This document shows positions 11,201 through 18,990 of a DNA stretch of 64,000 bases, one piece after another. Position 1 is the first letter of the stretch. Each line of letters opens with the position of its first letter. Position numbers and translations under genes: made by a program. Below the pieces are notes generated by a model. It ran no database searches. It worked only from the letters and a program-made list of their open reading frames with translations, and was not told where the DNA came from. The stretch is from Sphingopyxis fribergensis (GTDB lineage: Bacteria; Pseudomonadota; Alphaproteobacteria; Sphingomonadales; Sphingomonadaceae): contig NZ_CP009122.1 in assembly GCF_000803645.1 (NCBI RefSeq), positions 3,820,501 to 3,884,500 on the forward strand, written 5' to 3'.

Positions 11201-11513
11201 CGACGTACGAAGCGCCGCCGTTGCCGTTGTTGACCGCCGAACCGATATTGGCGACCACGCCGGGCAGTTCACGCAGGACTTCTTCTGCGGTGTTCGACTG
11301 CTTCAGCTCGATCGTATCGGCGGTCGTGACGTTGACCGGGGTCGACTGTTCGAGGTTCGGGTTGCGGATCAGCGAGCCGGTGACGACGATTTCCGACTGA
11401 GCGGCACCTTCTTCGGCGGCGTCCTGCGCAAAGGCAGGAGCCGAAACCAGGGCGACGCTCAATACGAGCGGCGCAGCGCCTAGTCTCAGCTTGGAATATT
11501 GGGTTTTCTTCAC
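8292..11513 (-). CDS. TonB-dependent outer-membrane receptor (large)
   Basis: A 1073-aa gated beta-barrel for energy-dependent uptake across the outer membrane. A GTG start at 11513, preceded by AAGGGA, opens a signal peptide (VKKTQYSKLRLGAAPLVLSV, ending AFA). The mature N-terminus has the TonB-box-like EIVVTGSLIR, then the plug (EEVLRELPGVVANIG, SYVDLRGLGSIRNIVLLNG). The barrel ends ...RYAVSAKLKF with the terminal Phe needed for assembly. Length and TVQNLLDNKPP near the end resemble the large sphingomonad/Caulobacter receptors for peptides or glycans. Ligand unknown. The upstream 269 bp is the only promoter space. Confidence 0.93.
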   Translation of the reverse strand: MKKTQYSKLRLGAAPLVLSVALVSAPAFAQDAAEEGAAQSEIVVTGSLIRNPNLEQSTPVNVTTADTIELKQSNTAEEVLRELPGVVANIGSAVNNGNGGASYVDLRGLGSIRNIVLLNGNRIAPSDVNGRVDLNNIPLALIERVDALTGAAVTTYGADAITGVVNFITKRDFAGLEVNASQQLTEQGDGNVFRVDATIGANFDDGRGNAVLSIGYQQSDAIYQGARPFSNNTLDSYSNTFIGSGTSAPSSFSGTRGLTGGVPNTIAESVFTGTYDADGNPIYVANPGGATNGGGRQIDPATGQALAPYRSYNFNPANIFQTPFERFNIYGQANYEVSDSVEVYTRGMFSKQTVSTIIAPSGSFGGSVPINLNNPFLPDALRNQFCAFDVNPRPDIYTPRFTQAECDAAGAATGPGSAGYQVIGAGGFVAFDTNNDGVIDDGEGYNPNPAVTLSRRTPEVGPRISNYQTTFFDYRIGLRGGITDTIDWNIEGAYGESENIQSINGYTLQSRWREASLSDDGVTCQSGNAACVPVNLFGPEGSITPEAADYLSESSTSTNRTSLAQVRAIISGDVGFASPLAVQPIGFALGGEYRRYTAQQSSDLLAKTAGELGGAGGAAPDIDGAYDVYEAYAEIVAPLIEDKPFFESLTVEAGIRYSDYSIEGAGGYDTWTWKAGGSWEPGAGVKFRGNYSRAVRAPNIGELFTPTSTVLTNLGIDPCAGAAPTANANLRAICIAQGAPAGTIGSITNPTAAQANITAGGNLNLQPEKADTWTLGVVFQPDFAPRFNMSLDYYNIKINDVLGTPLPGDIIGACFGNITAASASDPACTSIRRNPLTGGLDGDPSTTPGLFGLTNNLGRLYTDGFDLLMNYNADVGFANLAWSFVGNWTRHSKFNANVASPDSLNRDCVGYYSVNCSFTGSIQPEFQFSNRFTLGFDNVDVSLLWRWQDAVSFEPAQLEADRAAADAANRDGDGNLLALDDQGCPDFDGADPGACVVDPQFRKIKAQHYFDLTARFNVSENLVFTATVQNLLDNKPPIVGNSIGSTTYNSGNTFPSTYDALGRRYAVSAKLKF

Positions 11514-11593
11514 AGTGCAGTCCCTTGCTACTGGTGGATTGAAATTACCCGGACCCCCCGCGCGACAGACCAAAGCCGACGCGCACAGATGCC

Positions 11594-11746
11594 CCGATAG
11601 CGTGGGGGGATGTAACTTCGTTCATGTCGAGTAAAGCGAATTCCCGGCGCTATCGGCGGTTTCGCGAGCCATTGTGACGTATTTGCAACAAGTGTGGGAA
11701 TCCACGAAATACAATATGCTGCAGCGCGTCATTTGCGACATATTGT
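11594..11746. promoter_or_regulatory. Inverted repeats in the TonB receptor upstream region
   Basis: Two dyads lie in the gap upstream of the receptor. CCGATAGCG (11594-11602) pairs with CGCTATCGG (11648-11656). An AT-rich pair, ACAATATG (11711-11718) and CATATTGT (11739-11746), is separated by 20 nt. The second sits in the most AT-rich stretch of the region. No regulator is assigned; these are candidate operators only. Confidence 0.3.
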
Positions 11747-11782
11747 TTCAATGGTTACGATTTCGCTCTTGGCGAGCGGACA

Positions 11783-12703
11783 TTAGCGGCCGATCGGCCC
11801 CGCTAGCTTGCCCGGGTCGAGACGCGCATCGCGCCACTTCAGCCCCCAGTGCATATGCGGCCCTGTCGCGCGGCCCGTCCGCCCCACCGTGCCGAGTTTC
11901 TGTCCCTGCACGACCCGGTCGCCGACCTTCACGTCGAGCCGCTGGCAATGCAGAAAGGCGCTCGACAGACCCATGCCATGATCGACGATCAGCAGATTGC
12001 CCTCAAGCGTGAAGGGCGCGCTCGCCGCGAGCACGACGACGCCGTCGGCGGGCGCGACGAAAGGCGTGCCCGCGGGGACCGCGACGTCGGTTCCGCTATG
12101 ATAGGTGCCGGGCTTGCCCTGATAGACGCGCTGCGACCCGAAGAAGCCCGACAGCCGCCCCGTGACCGGCCAGCGGAATGTCTGCCGCCAGCCGTCGGAG
12201 GCGACCTGCATATTCCGCGCCGCCGCGATCTGCGCCAGTTCGGCGGGGCGGCGGCGCTGGAATTCGGCGTCGCTCGCCGCGCTGCCGCGATAGGGGGCGT
12301 TGATATGCTCGAGCCGCCAACTGCCCGCCGCAACGATGATCGGTCGCTCCACCGTCCGTCCGTCGCCGAGCGTCGCGACCAACCGCGCGCTTGTCCCGGC
12401 GTCGCGGTCGAAGGCGATCAGGAAACGCCCGTCGGCAGCGACCGGAATCGTCTGGCCGTCGAGAGCGAGCGTGCGGGTGTCGCTGGGCGCCTGCCCGGTC
12501 ATAACGGCGCCCTGTTCGGCAAGTCCGGTCAGCGTGAAGTCCGCGCGAACCGGCGCACGCGGGGGCGCGGGCGGCGTAACAGGTTGAACGACCGGTCGCG
12601 GCGCGGGCCTTGCATCGCCGTCGGCGGCCGGAACGCAGCCCGCGGCAAAGATCAGGAACGCGAGCGCCGCCCCGTGCTGCGGCCAATCCGTCGCAAACCT
12701 CAT
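11783..12703 (-). CDS. M23 (LytM) peptidase lipoprotein
   Basis: 306 aa. The leader ends in LIFAAGC with Cys23 as lipobox cysteine, so the product is probably a membrane-anchored lipoprotein. The C-terminal half is a LytM domain: HSGTD supplies the first Zn His and Asp, HMHWGLKW the final His pair. The family cuts peptidoglycan cross-links; because the metal ligands look intact, this one may be an active hydrolase. The start at 12703 overlaps the DUF2093 stop by four bases (ATGA), indicating translational coupling. A Pro-rich linker (about 30-50) separates the anchor from the domain. Confidence 0.85.
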   Translation of the reverse strand: MRFATDWPQHGAALAFLIFAAGCVPAADGDARPAPRPVVQPVTPPAPPRAPVRADFTLTGLAEQGAVMTGQAPSDTRTLALDGQTIPVAADGRFLIAFDRDAGTSARLVATLGDGRTVERPIIVAAGSWRLEHINAPYRGSAASDAEFQRRRPAELAQIAAARNMQVASDGWRQTFRWPVTGRLSGFFGSQRVYQGKPGTYHSGTDVAVPAGTPFVAPADGVVVLAASAPFTLEGNLLIVDHGMGLSSAFLHCQRLDVKVGDRVVQGQKLGTVGRTGRATGPHMHWGLKWRDARLDPGKLAGPIGR

Positions 12704-12912
12704 GCCTTGCGCGCGGCGTCCAGTTCGGCCTGCACCGATATTTCCGCGGTGGCATAGGGTTCCTGCCGCGCGACCGACCAGTAACGTAGCTCGTCGAGCC
12801 CGATCGGCGCGCCGCTCACCGCGCACAGCACATGGTCGCCGGGCGCGAGGACGCGAAACCCGTTCGGTCCATATTGCAGGCGGGCAAGGCGGTTGCGGCT
12901 GGCGATCAACAT
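12700..12912 (-). CDS. DUF2093 family protein
   Basis: A 70-aa small cytoplasmic protein. The core VLAPGDHVLCAVSGAPI then LDELRYWSVARQEPYATAE matches the DUF2093 family found throughout alphaproteobacteria; a single Cys is conserved. No function is known. It heads a two-gene operon with the M23 lipoprotein. The shared ATGA overlap suggests a linked role, perhaps at the cell envelope (inference). Confidence 0.85.
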   Translation of the reverse strand: MLIASRNRLARLQYGPNGFRVLAPGDHVLCAVSGAPIGLDELRYWSVARQEPYATAEISVQAELDAARKA

Positions 12913-12998
12913 GATTCTCTATCCATTCGGCGGGATGTGCTGATCGCGACTATAACAGCATCGCGCGGCGCGGCCACCCCCCCGTCCCTTGGGCGACC

Positions 12999-14420
12999 TC
13001 AGAAAAGCTCGCCCTGCCCCCGTTTGGGCGCCGCGGGCGACGCTTTCCGCACGGGCTTGGGTGTTGGCGGCGTATCGCTGCCCGCGACCTCGACCGGCAC
13101 CTCGCCATCGGCGAATTGCAGCTGCAAATGCCCGGCAGCGCGGGCCTTGGCGGCGGTCGTGACGATCGCGCCGCCGCTATCGCGCACCATCGCATAGCCG
13201 CGCGACAGCAGCGCGCGCGGATCGAGGCTGTCGAGCAATCGCCCCAGCCCTTCGAGCAATGCCCGGTCGCGGTCCCAGCGCCGCGCAAGCAAGCCGGGGC
13301 GCAGCGCGGCTCCCCGCGTCGCGAGTCGCTCCGAAATCACCGCCAGCCGGTGGCGCTGGCTGCGGTCGAGCCGGTCGCCTGCATCGTCGAGCCGCTGGCG
13401 CTGCGGCGCATAAAGCGCATCGCGTTTCGGCAAGTGCCGCGCCAGCGCGGTAAGCCGCTCGCCCGCCAGCGCCTGATGCCGGTTCGCCGCGCCGATGATG
13501 CGGCCGTTCCATGTCGCGAGCTGCGCCTGCAATTCGGCGCGAACCGGCACCGCCATCTCGGCCGCGGCGGTCGGCGTCGGCGCACGCACGTCGGCGGCAT
13601 AGTCGGCGAGCGTCACGTCGGTTTCATGCCCCACCGCGCTGATCGTCGGGATGCGGCAATCGGCGATCGCGCGCACGACCACCTCCTCGTTGAACGCCCA
13701 CAGATCCTCGATCGACCCGCCGCCGCGCGCGACGATGACGAGATCGGGGCGCGGCACGGGTCCGCCGGGTTCGATGGCATCGAAGCCGCGGATGGCATTC
13801 GCGACCTGCGCCGCCGCGCCGTCGCCCTGCACCAGCACCGGCCAGACGATCACATGCGTCGGGCAGCGATCGGCGAGCCGGTGGAGGATGTCGCGAATCA
13901 CCGCGCCGGTCGGCGAGGTCACGACGCCGATCGTTCGCGGAAGGTACGGCAGCCGGTCATATTTGCGTGTCCGGTCGAACAGCCCCTCGGACCCCAGCCG
14001 CGCCTTCAGTTTCTCGAACAGCAGCATCAGCGCGCCTTCGCCCGCAACTTCGAGCGTGTCGACGACGAGCTGATATTTGGAGCGCCCCGGATAGGTGGTG
14101 AGCTTTCCGGTCGCGATCACCTCGATCCCGTCCTCGGGCCGGAACGCCAGCCGCCCCGCCTGCCCCTTCCACATCACCATGTCGATTAGCGCATTATCGT
14201 CTTTCAGCGCCGCGTAGAAATGCCCCGACGCGGCGCGTTTGGTCCCCGACAATTCACCCCGCACGCGCACGCGCGCGAAGCCGTCCTCGACCGTCCGCTT
14301 GATTGCTGCCGACAATTGGCTGACCGACAGCGCGGGCGCATTGTCGCCGGGCGCCGCCTCGGCTAACAGCCGCGCTTCGGTGCCATCGTCGGACGCCGTA
14401 TCGGGAAAAGGGACTGACAT
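12999..14420 (-). CDS. xseA: Exodeoxyribonuclease VII large subunit
   Basis: 473 aa. XseA with XseB forms the single-strand exonuclease VII. The N-terminal OB-fold is visible ([37 protein letters not shown]), then the catalytic core with [20 protein letters not shown] sequence ([18 protein letters not shown]), [19 protein letters not shown] and [20 protein letters not shown]. The C-terminal part is a helical coiled coil. The start at 14420 has AGGA eight bases upstream on the minus strand. Its ATG overlaps the ATG of purD on the other strand. xseB is not in the window. Confidence 0.95.
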   Translation of the reverse strand: MSVPFPDTASDDGTEARLLAEAAPGDNAPALSVSQLSAAIKRTVEDGFARVRVRGELSGTKRAASGHFYAALKDDNALIDMVMWKGQAGRLAFRPEDGIEVIATGKLTTYPGRSKYQLVVDTLEVAGEGALMLLFEKLKARLGSEGLFDRTRKYDRLPYLPRTIGVVTSPTGAVIRDILHRLADRCPTHVIVWPVLVQGDGAAAQVANAIRGFDAIEPGGPVPRPDLVIVARGGGSIEDLWAFNEEVVVRAIADCRIPTISAVGHETDVTLADYAADVRAPTPTAAAEMAVPVRAELQAQLATWNGRIIGAANRHQALAGERLTALARHLPKRDALYAPQRQRLDDAGDRLDRSQRHRLAVISERLATRGAALRPGLLARRWDRDRALLEGLGRLLDSLDPRALLSRGYAMVRDSGGAIVTTAAKARAAGHLQLQFADGEVPVEVAGSDTPPTPKPVRKASPAAPKRGQGELF

Positions 14421-15696
14421 GAATATCCTGCTGGTCGGATCGGGGGGCCGCGAACATGCGCTCAGCTGGCAGTTGGCACAATCGCCAAGCTGCGCCAAGC
14501 TCTATGCCGCACCGGGCAACCCGGGGATCGAAGCGCATGCCGAATGTGTCGCAATTGCTGCCGACGACATCGATGGCCTGATCGCCTTCGTCAAAGCGCA
14601 TAGCATCGATTTCGTCGTCGTCGGCCCCGAAGCGCCGCTCGTCGCGGGCCTCGCCGACCGGCTGCGCGCGCTCGACGTCGCGGTGTTCGGCCCCGCCGCC
14701 GCGGCTGCACGGCTCGAAGGATCGAAGGGCTTTACCAAGGATTTGTGCGCGCGCGCCGGCATCCCGACCGCCGCCTATGTCCGTTGCACCAGCGCCGAGG
14801 AAGCGCTCGCGGTGCTCGAAGGCTTTTCGATCCCGGTCGTGATCAAGGCCGACGGCCTCGCCGCGGGCAAGGGCGTGATCATCGCCGAAACAATCGAAGA
14901 AGCACAAGCCGCGATCGACGATATGTTCGATGGCGCCTTCGGCGGCGCGGGCGCCGAGGTGGTGATCGAGGAGTATATGACGGGCGAGGAAGCGAGCTTC
15001 TTCGCGCTCTCGGACGGCACCGACGTCATCGCATTCGGCAGCGCGCAGGATCACAAGCGCGTCGGCGATGGCGATGTGGGTCCGAACACCGGCGGCATGG
15101 GCGCGTACAGCCCCGCCCCGGTCCTCACCCCCTATCTCGAAGCCGAAGTGATGGACCGCATCATTCGCCCGACCGTCAGGGCGCTCGCGGCCGAGGGCAC
15201 GCCTTATGTCGGCGTGCTCTTCGCCGGGCTGATGCTCACCGATAAGGGACCGAAACTGATCGAATATAACGCCCGATTCGGCGATCCCGAATGCCAGGTG
15301 CTGATGATGCGCTATGCCGGCGATCTCGCTGCGCTGCTTTACGCCGCGTCGACCGGTGCGCTCGCGGGCGCGACCCCGCCCGCCTTCGCCAGCGATTATG
15401 CGCTGACCGTCGTGATGGCGGCGAACGGTTATCCGGCCACGCCCGAAAAGGGCGGCGCGATCCACGGCATCGCCGAGGCCGAGGCGGGCGGCGTGCGGGT
15501 CTTCCATGCCGGCACCGCGCGCGCGGACGGACAGATCGTCGCCGCCGGCGGCCGCGTGCTCAACGTCACCGCAACCGGCCGCACCGTCACCGAGGCGCAG
15601 GCGCGCGCTTATGCGGCCGTCGACAAGCTCGATTTCGCCACCGGCTTCTGCCGCCGCGACATCGGCTGGCGCGAGGTCGCACGCGAAGCCGAATGA
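14419..15696 (+). CDS. purD: Phosphoribosylamine-glycine ligase
   Basis: 425 aa GARS, the ATP-grasp ligase joining glycine to phosphoribosylamine in purine synthesis. It starts [17 protein letters not shown], the standard N-terminus, and carries the ATP-grasp blocks [50 protein letters not shown] and [11 protein letters not shown]. The start is supported by GGGAAAAGGGA just upstream. The ATG lies in a CATG shared with xseA, so promoters for both genes must lie inside the other's coding sequence. Confidence 0.97.
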   Translation: MNILLVGSGGREHALSWQLAQSPSCAKLYAAPGNPGIEAHAECVAIAADDIDGLIAFVKAHSIDFVVVGPEAPLVAGLADRLRALDVAVFGPAAAAARLEGSKGFTKDLCARAGIPTAAYVRCTSAEEALAVLEGFSIPVVIKADGLAAGKGVIIAETIEEAQAAIDDMFDGAFGGAGAEVVIEEYMTGEEASFFALSDGTDVIAFGSAQDHKRVGDGDVGPNTGGMGAYSPAPVLTPYLEAEVMDRIIRPTVRALAAEGTPYVGVLFAGLMLTDKGPKLIEYNARFGDPECQVLMMRYAGDLAALLYAASTGALAGATPPAFASDYALTVVMAANGYPATPEKGGAIHGIAEAEAGGVRVFHAGTARADGQIVAAGGRVLNVTATGRTVTEAQARAYAAVDKLDFATGFCRRDIGWREVAREAE

Positions 15697-15794
15697 GCCG
15701 GCCCGCCAAAGAAATTCATGGTGGCCCGTTCGTTAAGGTAGACCCGGCCCATAAGCCTGCATAGGCTGGAGGAAATTCACAAGCGGAGAAGATC

Positions 15795-16601
15795 ATGGCC
15801 TGGCTTCAGGAAAACTGGATTATCGCGGTTGTCGGACTCGTCGTTGCCGTCGTGCTGCTGTGGTGGCTGTTCGGACGGTCAAAGCCCGAAGAGATCGCGC
15901 GCCCGACCGTCGAGCCGACGAAACCCGCGAAGCCACTCGAACCCGTAAAGCCCGAAATCATCGCCGCCGAGCCAGCCCGCTTCAAACCGATCGAGCCCAA
16001 AGCGCCGCCCGTCGCGCCTGCTACGCCGCCACCGCCGGTTAAGCCCGCCGCCAAGGCGGCGCCCGCCCCCGAGCCTGCACCCGTCGCAGAACCAGCCGCC
16101 AAGGCTCCGCCCCCGGCGCCCAAACCAGCTGCGAAACCCAAGGCCGCCGCGAAACCCGCAGCGAAAAAAACCACTGTCACGGAACCGGCGGCGAAACCCG
16201 CTACAAAGCCCGTTGCAAAGGCAGCGGCCAAGCCCGCAGCCAAAAAAGTCGCCAAACCGGCGGCCGAAAAAGCAGCCGCTGCCATTCCGGAAGAGCCGAC
16301 AGTTCCGCCGCCCCCCGCCGCGAAGCCTGCCCCGACCCCAACGAAAACCGGCGCCGACAATCTGCAACTGCTGAAGGGCGTCGGCCCCAAGCTCGTCGTG
16401 CTGCTGAACGGCCTCGGCGTCACCAGCTTCCAGCAGGTCGCCGACTGGACCGACGCCGACATCGCGCGCATCGACCCACAACTCGGCACGTTCCAGGGTC
16501 GCATCGCGCGCGACAATATCGTCGACCAGGCGGGCTATCTCGCGCGCGGCGACAAGGCGGGCTTTGAAGCAAAATATGGAGCGCTTGGCGGAGAACTCTG
16601 A
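15795..16601 (+). CDS. Membrane-anchored helix-hairpin-helix protein with Ala/Pro/Lys linker
   Basis: 268 aa. One N-terminal membrane helix (residues about 9-27, IIAVVGLVVAVVLLWWLFG) is followed by about 160 residues of Lys/Pro/Ala-rich linker with repeated AAKPAAKK-type units. The C-terminal 75 residues are a compact domain opening LQLLKGVGPKLVVLLNGLGV, a helix-hairpin-helix as in proteins annotated near NADH dehydrogenase subunit E, then DADIARIDPQLGTFQGRIARD. HhH domains bind nucleic acid backbone or protein. The basic linker resembles histone-H1-like tails. Role unknown. RBS GGAGAAG precedes the ATG. Confidence 0.75.
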   Translation: MAWLQENWIIAVVGLVVAVVLLWWLFGRSKPEEIARPTVEPTKPAKPLEPVKPEIIAAEPARFKPIEPKAPPVAPATPPPPVKPAAKAAPAPEPAPVAEPAAKAPPPAPKPAAKPKAAAKPAAKKTTVTEPAAKPATKPVAKAAAKPAAKKVAKPAAEKAAAAIPEEPTVPPPPAAKPAPTPTKTGADNLQLLKGVGPKLVVLLNGLGVTSFQQVADWTDADIARIDPQLGTFQGRIARDNIVDQAGYLARGDKAGFEAKYGALGGEL

Positions 16602-16639
16602 AAGCCGGCTTTCAACCGGAAGCCGATATCCCGACGCAG

Positions 16640-16663
16640 GGGTCCCCGCTTACACGGGGACCC
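16640..16663. terminator. Hairpin between convergent genes
   Basis: Perfect 9-bp stem, GGGTCCCCG (16640-16648) and CGGGGACCC (16655-16663), loop CTTACA. It lies in the 71-bp gap between the HhH gene and the convergent SDR gene, so it may end both. There is no T tract, so it may instead be a relic of the GGGGACCC-type repeats seen at 42471. Confidence 0.45.
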
Positions 16664-16672
16664 AACGGGATT

Positions 16673-17479
16673 TCAAACCGCTTCGGTTGCCCGATAACGT
16701 TCCGCCACGTCGCGCCGCGACAGGCCCGGGCCCATCGCGAGCCGTGCGGCATGATAGGCATTCCACTGGTCTTCGTCGGCGAGCGGCGGGATCGTCACCT
16801 CTTCGCCGCGGTCGAGCCCAAGCAGCGCCGCGTCGACCAGGTCGCCCGCGTCCATCACCATCTCGGCCGGGAAGGCGTCGATGTCCTTGCCCGAACGTTC
16901 CCAGATTTCGGTGCGCGTCGCCCCGGGCAGCACCGCCTGCACCTTGACGCCCTGTTCGCGAAGGCCGTTCGCGAGCGACAGGCTGAGGTTGAGCAGAAAG
17001 GCTTTCGATCCGCTGTAGACGCCTTCGAAAGTCTCGGGTGCGAGCGCAAGGACCGAGGCGATGTTGACGATCGCGCCCTTGCCGCGCGCGCCGAACGCCT
17101 TGCCCGCCGCGATGGCGAGCCGCGCGGCGGCGGTGATGTTGAGCGCGATGATTGTCTGGACCTCGGCGGCGCTGTTTTCGAGCGTGCCGCCATTCAGCGA
17201 CATACCGGCATTGTTGACGAACAGGGTGATGTTCGCGTCGTCGATCAGGCGCTGTTCGACGCGGGTGACGTCGTCGCCGTTGGTGAGGTCGGCGGCGATC
17301 ACGTCGACCTGGACGCCGGTGTCGGCGCGCAGCTTCGCGGCGAGCGCCTCCATCTGCGCGCCATTGCGCGCAACGAGGACCAGGTCGTGGCCGCGCCCTG
17401 CGAGGCGGTCGGCATAAACGGCGCCAAGGCCGGTCGAAGCGCCGGTGATGAGGGCGGTTCCGAGGTTTGAAGTGGACAT
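16673..17479 (-). CDS. SDR family oxidoreductase
   Basis: 268 aa short-chain dehydrogenase. It has the NADP Rossmann motif TGASTGLG (about 13-20), the NNAG motif (LFVNNAGMS), the catalytic Ser in IVNIASVLALAP, and YSGSKAFLLN with Tyr and Lys. Substrate unknown. The start at 17479 (MSTSNLGTALITGAS) is used because translation further upstream would cross the divergent HxlR gene. It is separated by 61 bp from that regulator, a common pairing in which the HxlR protein represses the reductase. Confidence 0.88.
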   Translation of the reverse strand: MSTSNLGTALITGASTGLGAVYADRLAGRGHDLVLVARNGAQMEALAAKLRADTGVQVDVIAADLTNGDDVTRVEQRLIDDANITLFVNNAGMSLNGGTLENSAAEVQTIIALNITAAARLAIAAGKAFGARGKGAIVNIASVLALAPETFEGVYSGSKAFLLNLSLSLANGLREQGVKVQAVLPGATRTEIWERSGKDIDAFPAEMVMDAGDLVDAALLGLDRGEEVTIPPLADEDQWNAYHAARLAMGPGLSRRDVAERYRATEAV

Positions 17480-17508
17480 ATCTGGACTCCTGCAAAGACC
17501 CGGGATCG

Positions 17509-17533
17509 AGTCACTTGCAAAATGATAGTGACT
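17509..17533. promoter_or_regulatory. Candidate HxlR operator
   Basis: Perfect 7-bp inverted repeat, AGTCACT (17509-17515) and AGTGACT (17527-17533), with an 11-nt spacer, in the divergent gap between the SDR and HxlR genes and only 7 bp before the HxlR start. Winged-helix dimers of this family bind such dyads. Assignment is by position. Confidence 0.55.
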
Positions 17534-17540
17534 GCTCCAT

Positions 17541-17987
17541 ATGAGTTCAATGACCGACGAAAAAGAAATTTCGGGAACCTGCCCCGTCGACCGCGGCCTG
17601 ACGCGTGTCGGCGACCGCTGGAGCATGCTGATCTTGCGCGACGTCGAACGCGGGCTGACGCGCTACGAACAGCTCCGCACCAGCCTCGGCATCGCGCCCA
17701 ACATATTGTCGCGGCGCCTCGCCGCGCTCGCCGAGGCAGGTCTTGTCGAAAAAAGGCGCTACAGCCAGCGCCCACCGCGCGACGAATATCTGCTCACCGA
17801 TGCGGGGCGCGACTTCCTGCCGATCCTGATGGCGATCGGCGCCTGGGGCCGCAAATATAATGGCGCGGGCGCGCTCAGCCGTCATCTCGATATCGAGACG
17901 GGCGAGGTCGTCCGCCCGGTGGTGGTCGACGCCAACAACGGCGCGCCGATCGGCACGCGTCCGCTGCGCCTCGAATATCCGGATTGA
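17541..17987 (+). CDS. HxlR family transcriptional regulator
   Basis: 148 aa winged-helix regulator. The HxlR signature is clear: CPVDRGLTRVGDRWSMLILR (Cys about residue 14), then the helix-turn-helix region RYEQLRTSLGIAPNILSRRL and the wing GLVEKRRYSQRPPRDEYLLT. HxlR proteins sense reactive electrophiles or redox through the N-terminal Cys and often repress an adjacent reductase. ATG 17541 or 17550 could serve as start. The C-terminal 35 residues extend past the usual length. Confidence 0.9.
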   Translation: MSSMTDEKEISGTCPVDRGLTRVGDRWSMLILRDVERGLTRYEQLRTSLGIAPNILSRRLAALAEAGLVEKRRYSQRPPRDEYLLTDAGRDFLPILMAIGAWGRKYNGAGALSRHLDIETGEVVRPVVVDANNGAPIGTRPLRLEYPD

Positions 17988-17989
17988 TC

Positions 17990-18057
17990 CCCTCTCCCCT
18001 TGGGGGAGAGGGTAGCGAGACTTGCGAGCTCGCTCGCTAGTCGCAGCGGGTGAGGGC
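17990..18057. repeat. Palindromic intergenic repeat, family B
   Basis: Starts with CCCCTCTCCCCTTGGGGGAG, a strong hairpin, and continues with GCGAGACTTGCGAG and CTAGTCGCAGCGGGTG. The latter part matches, in reverse complement, the repeat at about 49699-49740. It lies between the convergent HxlR and AHSA1 genes. Confidence 0.6.
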
Positions 18058-18065
18058 TTGAAAGC

Positions 18066-18548
18066 TCACTTATACATGCCCTCGCGCAAATTGATCCCGT
18101 GCTCGATCCACGCCTTGAGCGCGCACAGCATCTGCGACCAGCCCTGGCAATTGCCATAGGAAGCACCGAGCGCACCCTGATTCTCGCGCCATCCCTCCTC
18201 GGCGATCTCGACCAGCGTGCGACCGTCGTCGAGTTCCTTGAAGCTCATCGTCACGCGCGTGAGATAATCCGCATCCTTGGGCTCGCTGCCTTCGATATTG
18301 TGCGCCTCACCCTCGCTCGCCTGCCATTCGAGCACGATCTTCTCATCCTCGACGACCTCGATCACATAGACGGGGAAGGCGCCCGGGAAATCGTGGAAGT
18401 CCCACTCCACCGTCGCGCCGGTCTCGAGCCGCCCCTTCGCGCCGCCCGTGGTGAAATAGTTCGACAGCTTGGCGGGATCGGCGACCGCCTCGAACACCTC
18501 ATGCACCGGCTTCGCGATCCGCGCCGCGACCCTGAATTTCAGTTCCAT
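18066..18548 (-). CDS. SRPBCC (AHSA1-like) domain protein
   Basis: 160 aa, START/Bet v1-like fold. The N-terminal strand VAARIAKPVHEVFEAVADP, then LSNYFTTGGAKGRLE, and the C-terminal helix YGNCQGWSQMLCALKAWIEH are typical of activator-of-Hsp90-homologue-1-like proteins, which bind hydrophobic ligands. It is divergent from an ArsR regulator with a 48-bp gap, a very common pair; the regulator probably controls it. Specific ligand unknown. Confidence 0.88.
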   Translation of the reverse strand: MELKFRVAARIAKPVHEVFEAVADPAKLSNYFTTGGAKGRLETGATVEWDFHDFPGAFPVYVIEVVEDEKIVLEWQASEGEAHNIEGSEPKDADYLTRVTMSFKELDDGRTLVEIAEEGWRENQGALGASYGNCQGWSQMLCALKAWIEHGINLREGMYK

Positions 18549-18578
18549 GTCGATTCTCCGCTTGAGAAGCGCTTCATT

Positions 18579-18598
18579 ATGTTATATTTCTATAACAT
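18579..18598. promoter_or_regulatory. Candidate ArsR operator overlapping the arsR-like start codon
   Basis: Perfect 8-bp dyad ATGTTATA (18579-18586) and TATAACAT (18591-18598), spacer TTTC, in the divergent gap. The right arm runs into the regulator's own ATG (18597). Binding there would block both transcription and translation initiation, a layout expected for autorepression. Confidence 0.6.
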
Positions 18599-18923
18599 GT
18601 CAATTCACGACCAGTTCGATGCAACCTTCAAGGCGCTCGCCTCGCCGATCCGGCGGCAGATATTGGACGATCTGAAGGACCAGCCGCTGACGACCGGAGC
18701 CTTATGTGGTCACTTTGCCGACATCGATCGATGCACGGTGATGCAACATCTGAAGGTGCTGGAAGAAGCCGGGCTGGTCATCGCCGAGCGCCGCGGCCGC
18801 GAGCGCTGGAATCATCTCAACGCCATCCCCATTCAGGACATCCACGACCGCTGGATCGGTCCACACGCCGCCGCCGCGAGTGCGCGGCTGGCGCGTTTCA
18901 AACAGTCGGTCGAAGCGCAGTGA
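18597..18923 (+). CDS. ArsR family winged-helix regulator
   Basis: 108 aa. ArsR/SmtB fold: FKALASPIRRQILDDLKDQP, then CTVMQHLKVLEEAGLVIAER (recognition helix plus wing) and RERWNHLNAIPIQDIHDRW. No metal-binding CxC is seen, so it belongs to the metal-independent group usually found beside AHSA1-type proteins. Start at 18597 follows the operator dyad directly; a conventional RBS is poor. Confidence 0.9.
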   Translation: MSIHDQFDATFKALASPIRRQILDDLKDQPLTTGALCGHFADIDRCTVMQHLKVLEEAGLVIAERRGRERWNHLNAIPIQDIHDRWIGPHAAAASARLARFKQSVEAQ

Positions 18924-18990
18924 GGCAAATGGCGGCTAACGACCAATTGCGGACATTGCTGAGGGGCGATGACGGCTCTATCGTTTACTG

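Noticed and set aside
15693..15764. A 23-codon frame overlapping the purD stop (ATGA)
   Set aside because: Overlap is suggestive, but it is too short and has no recognisable family or conserved feature, so it is not called as a gene.
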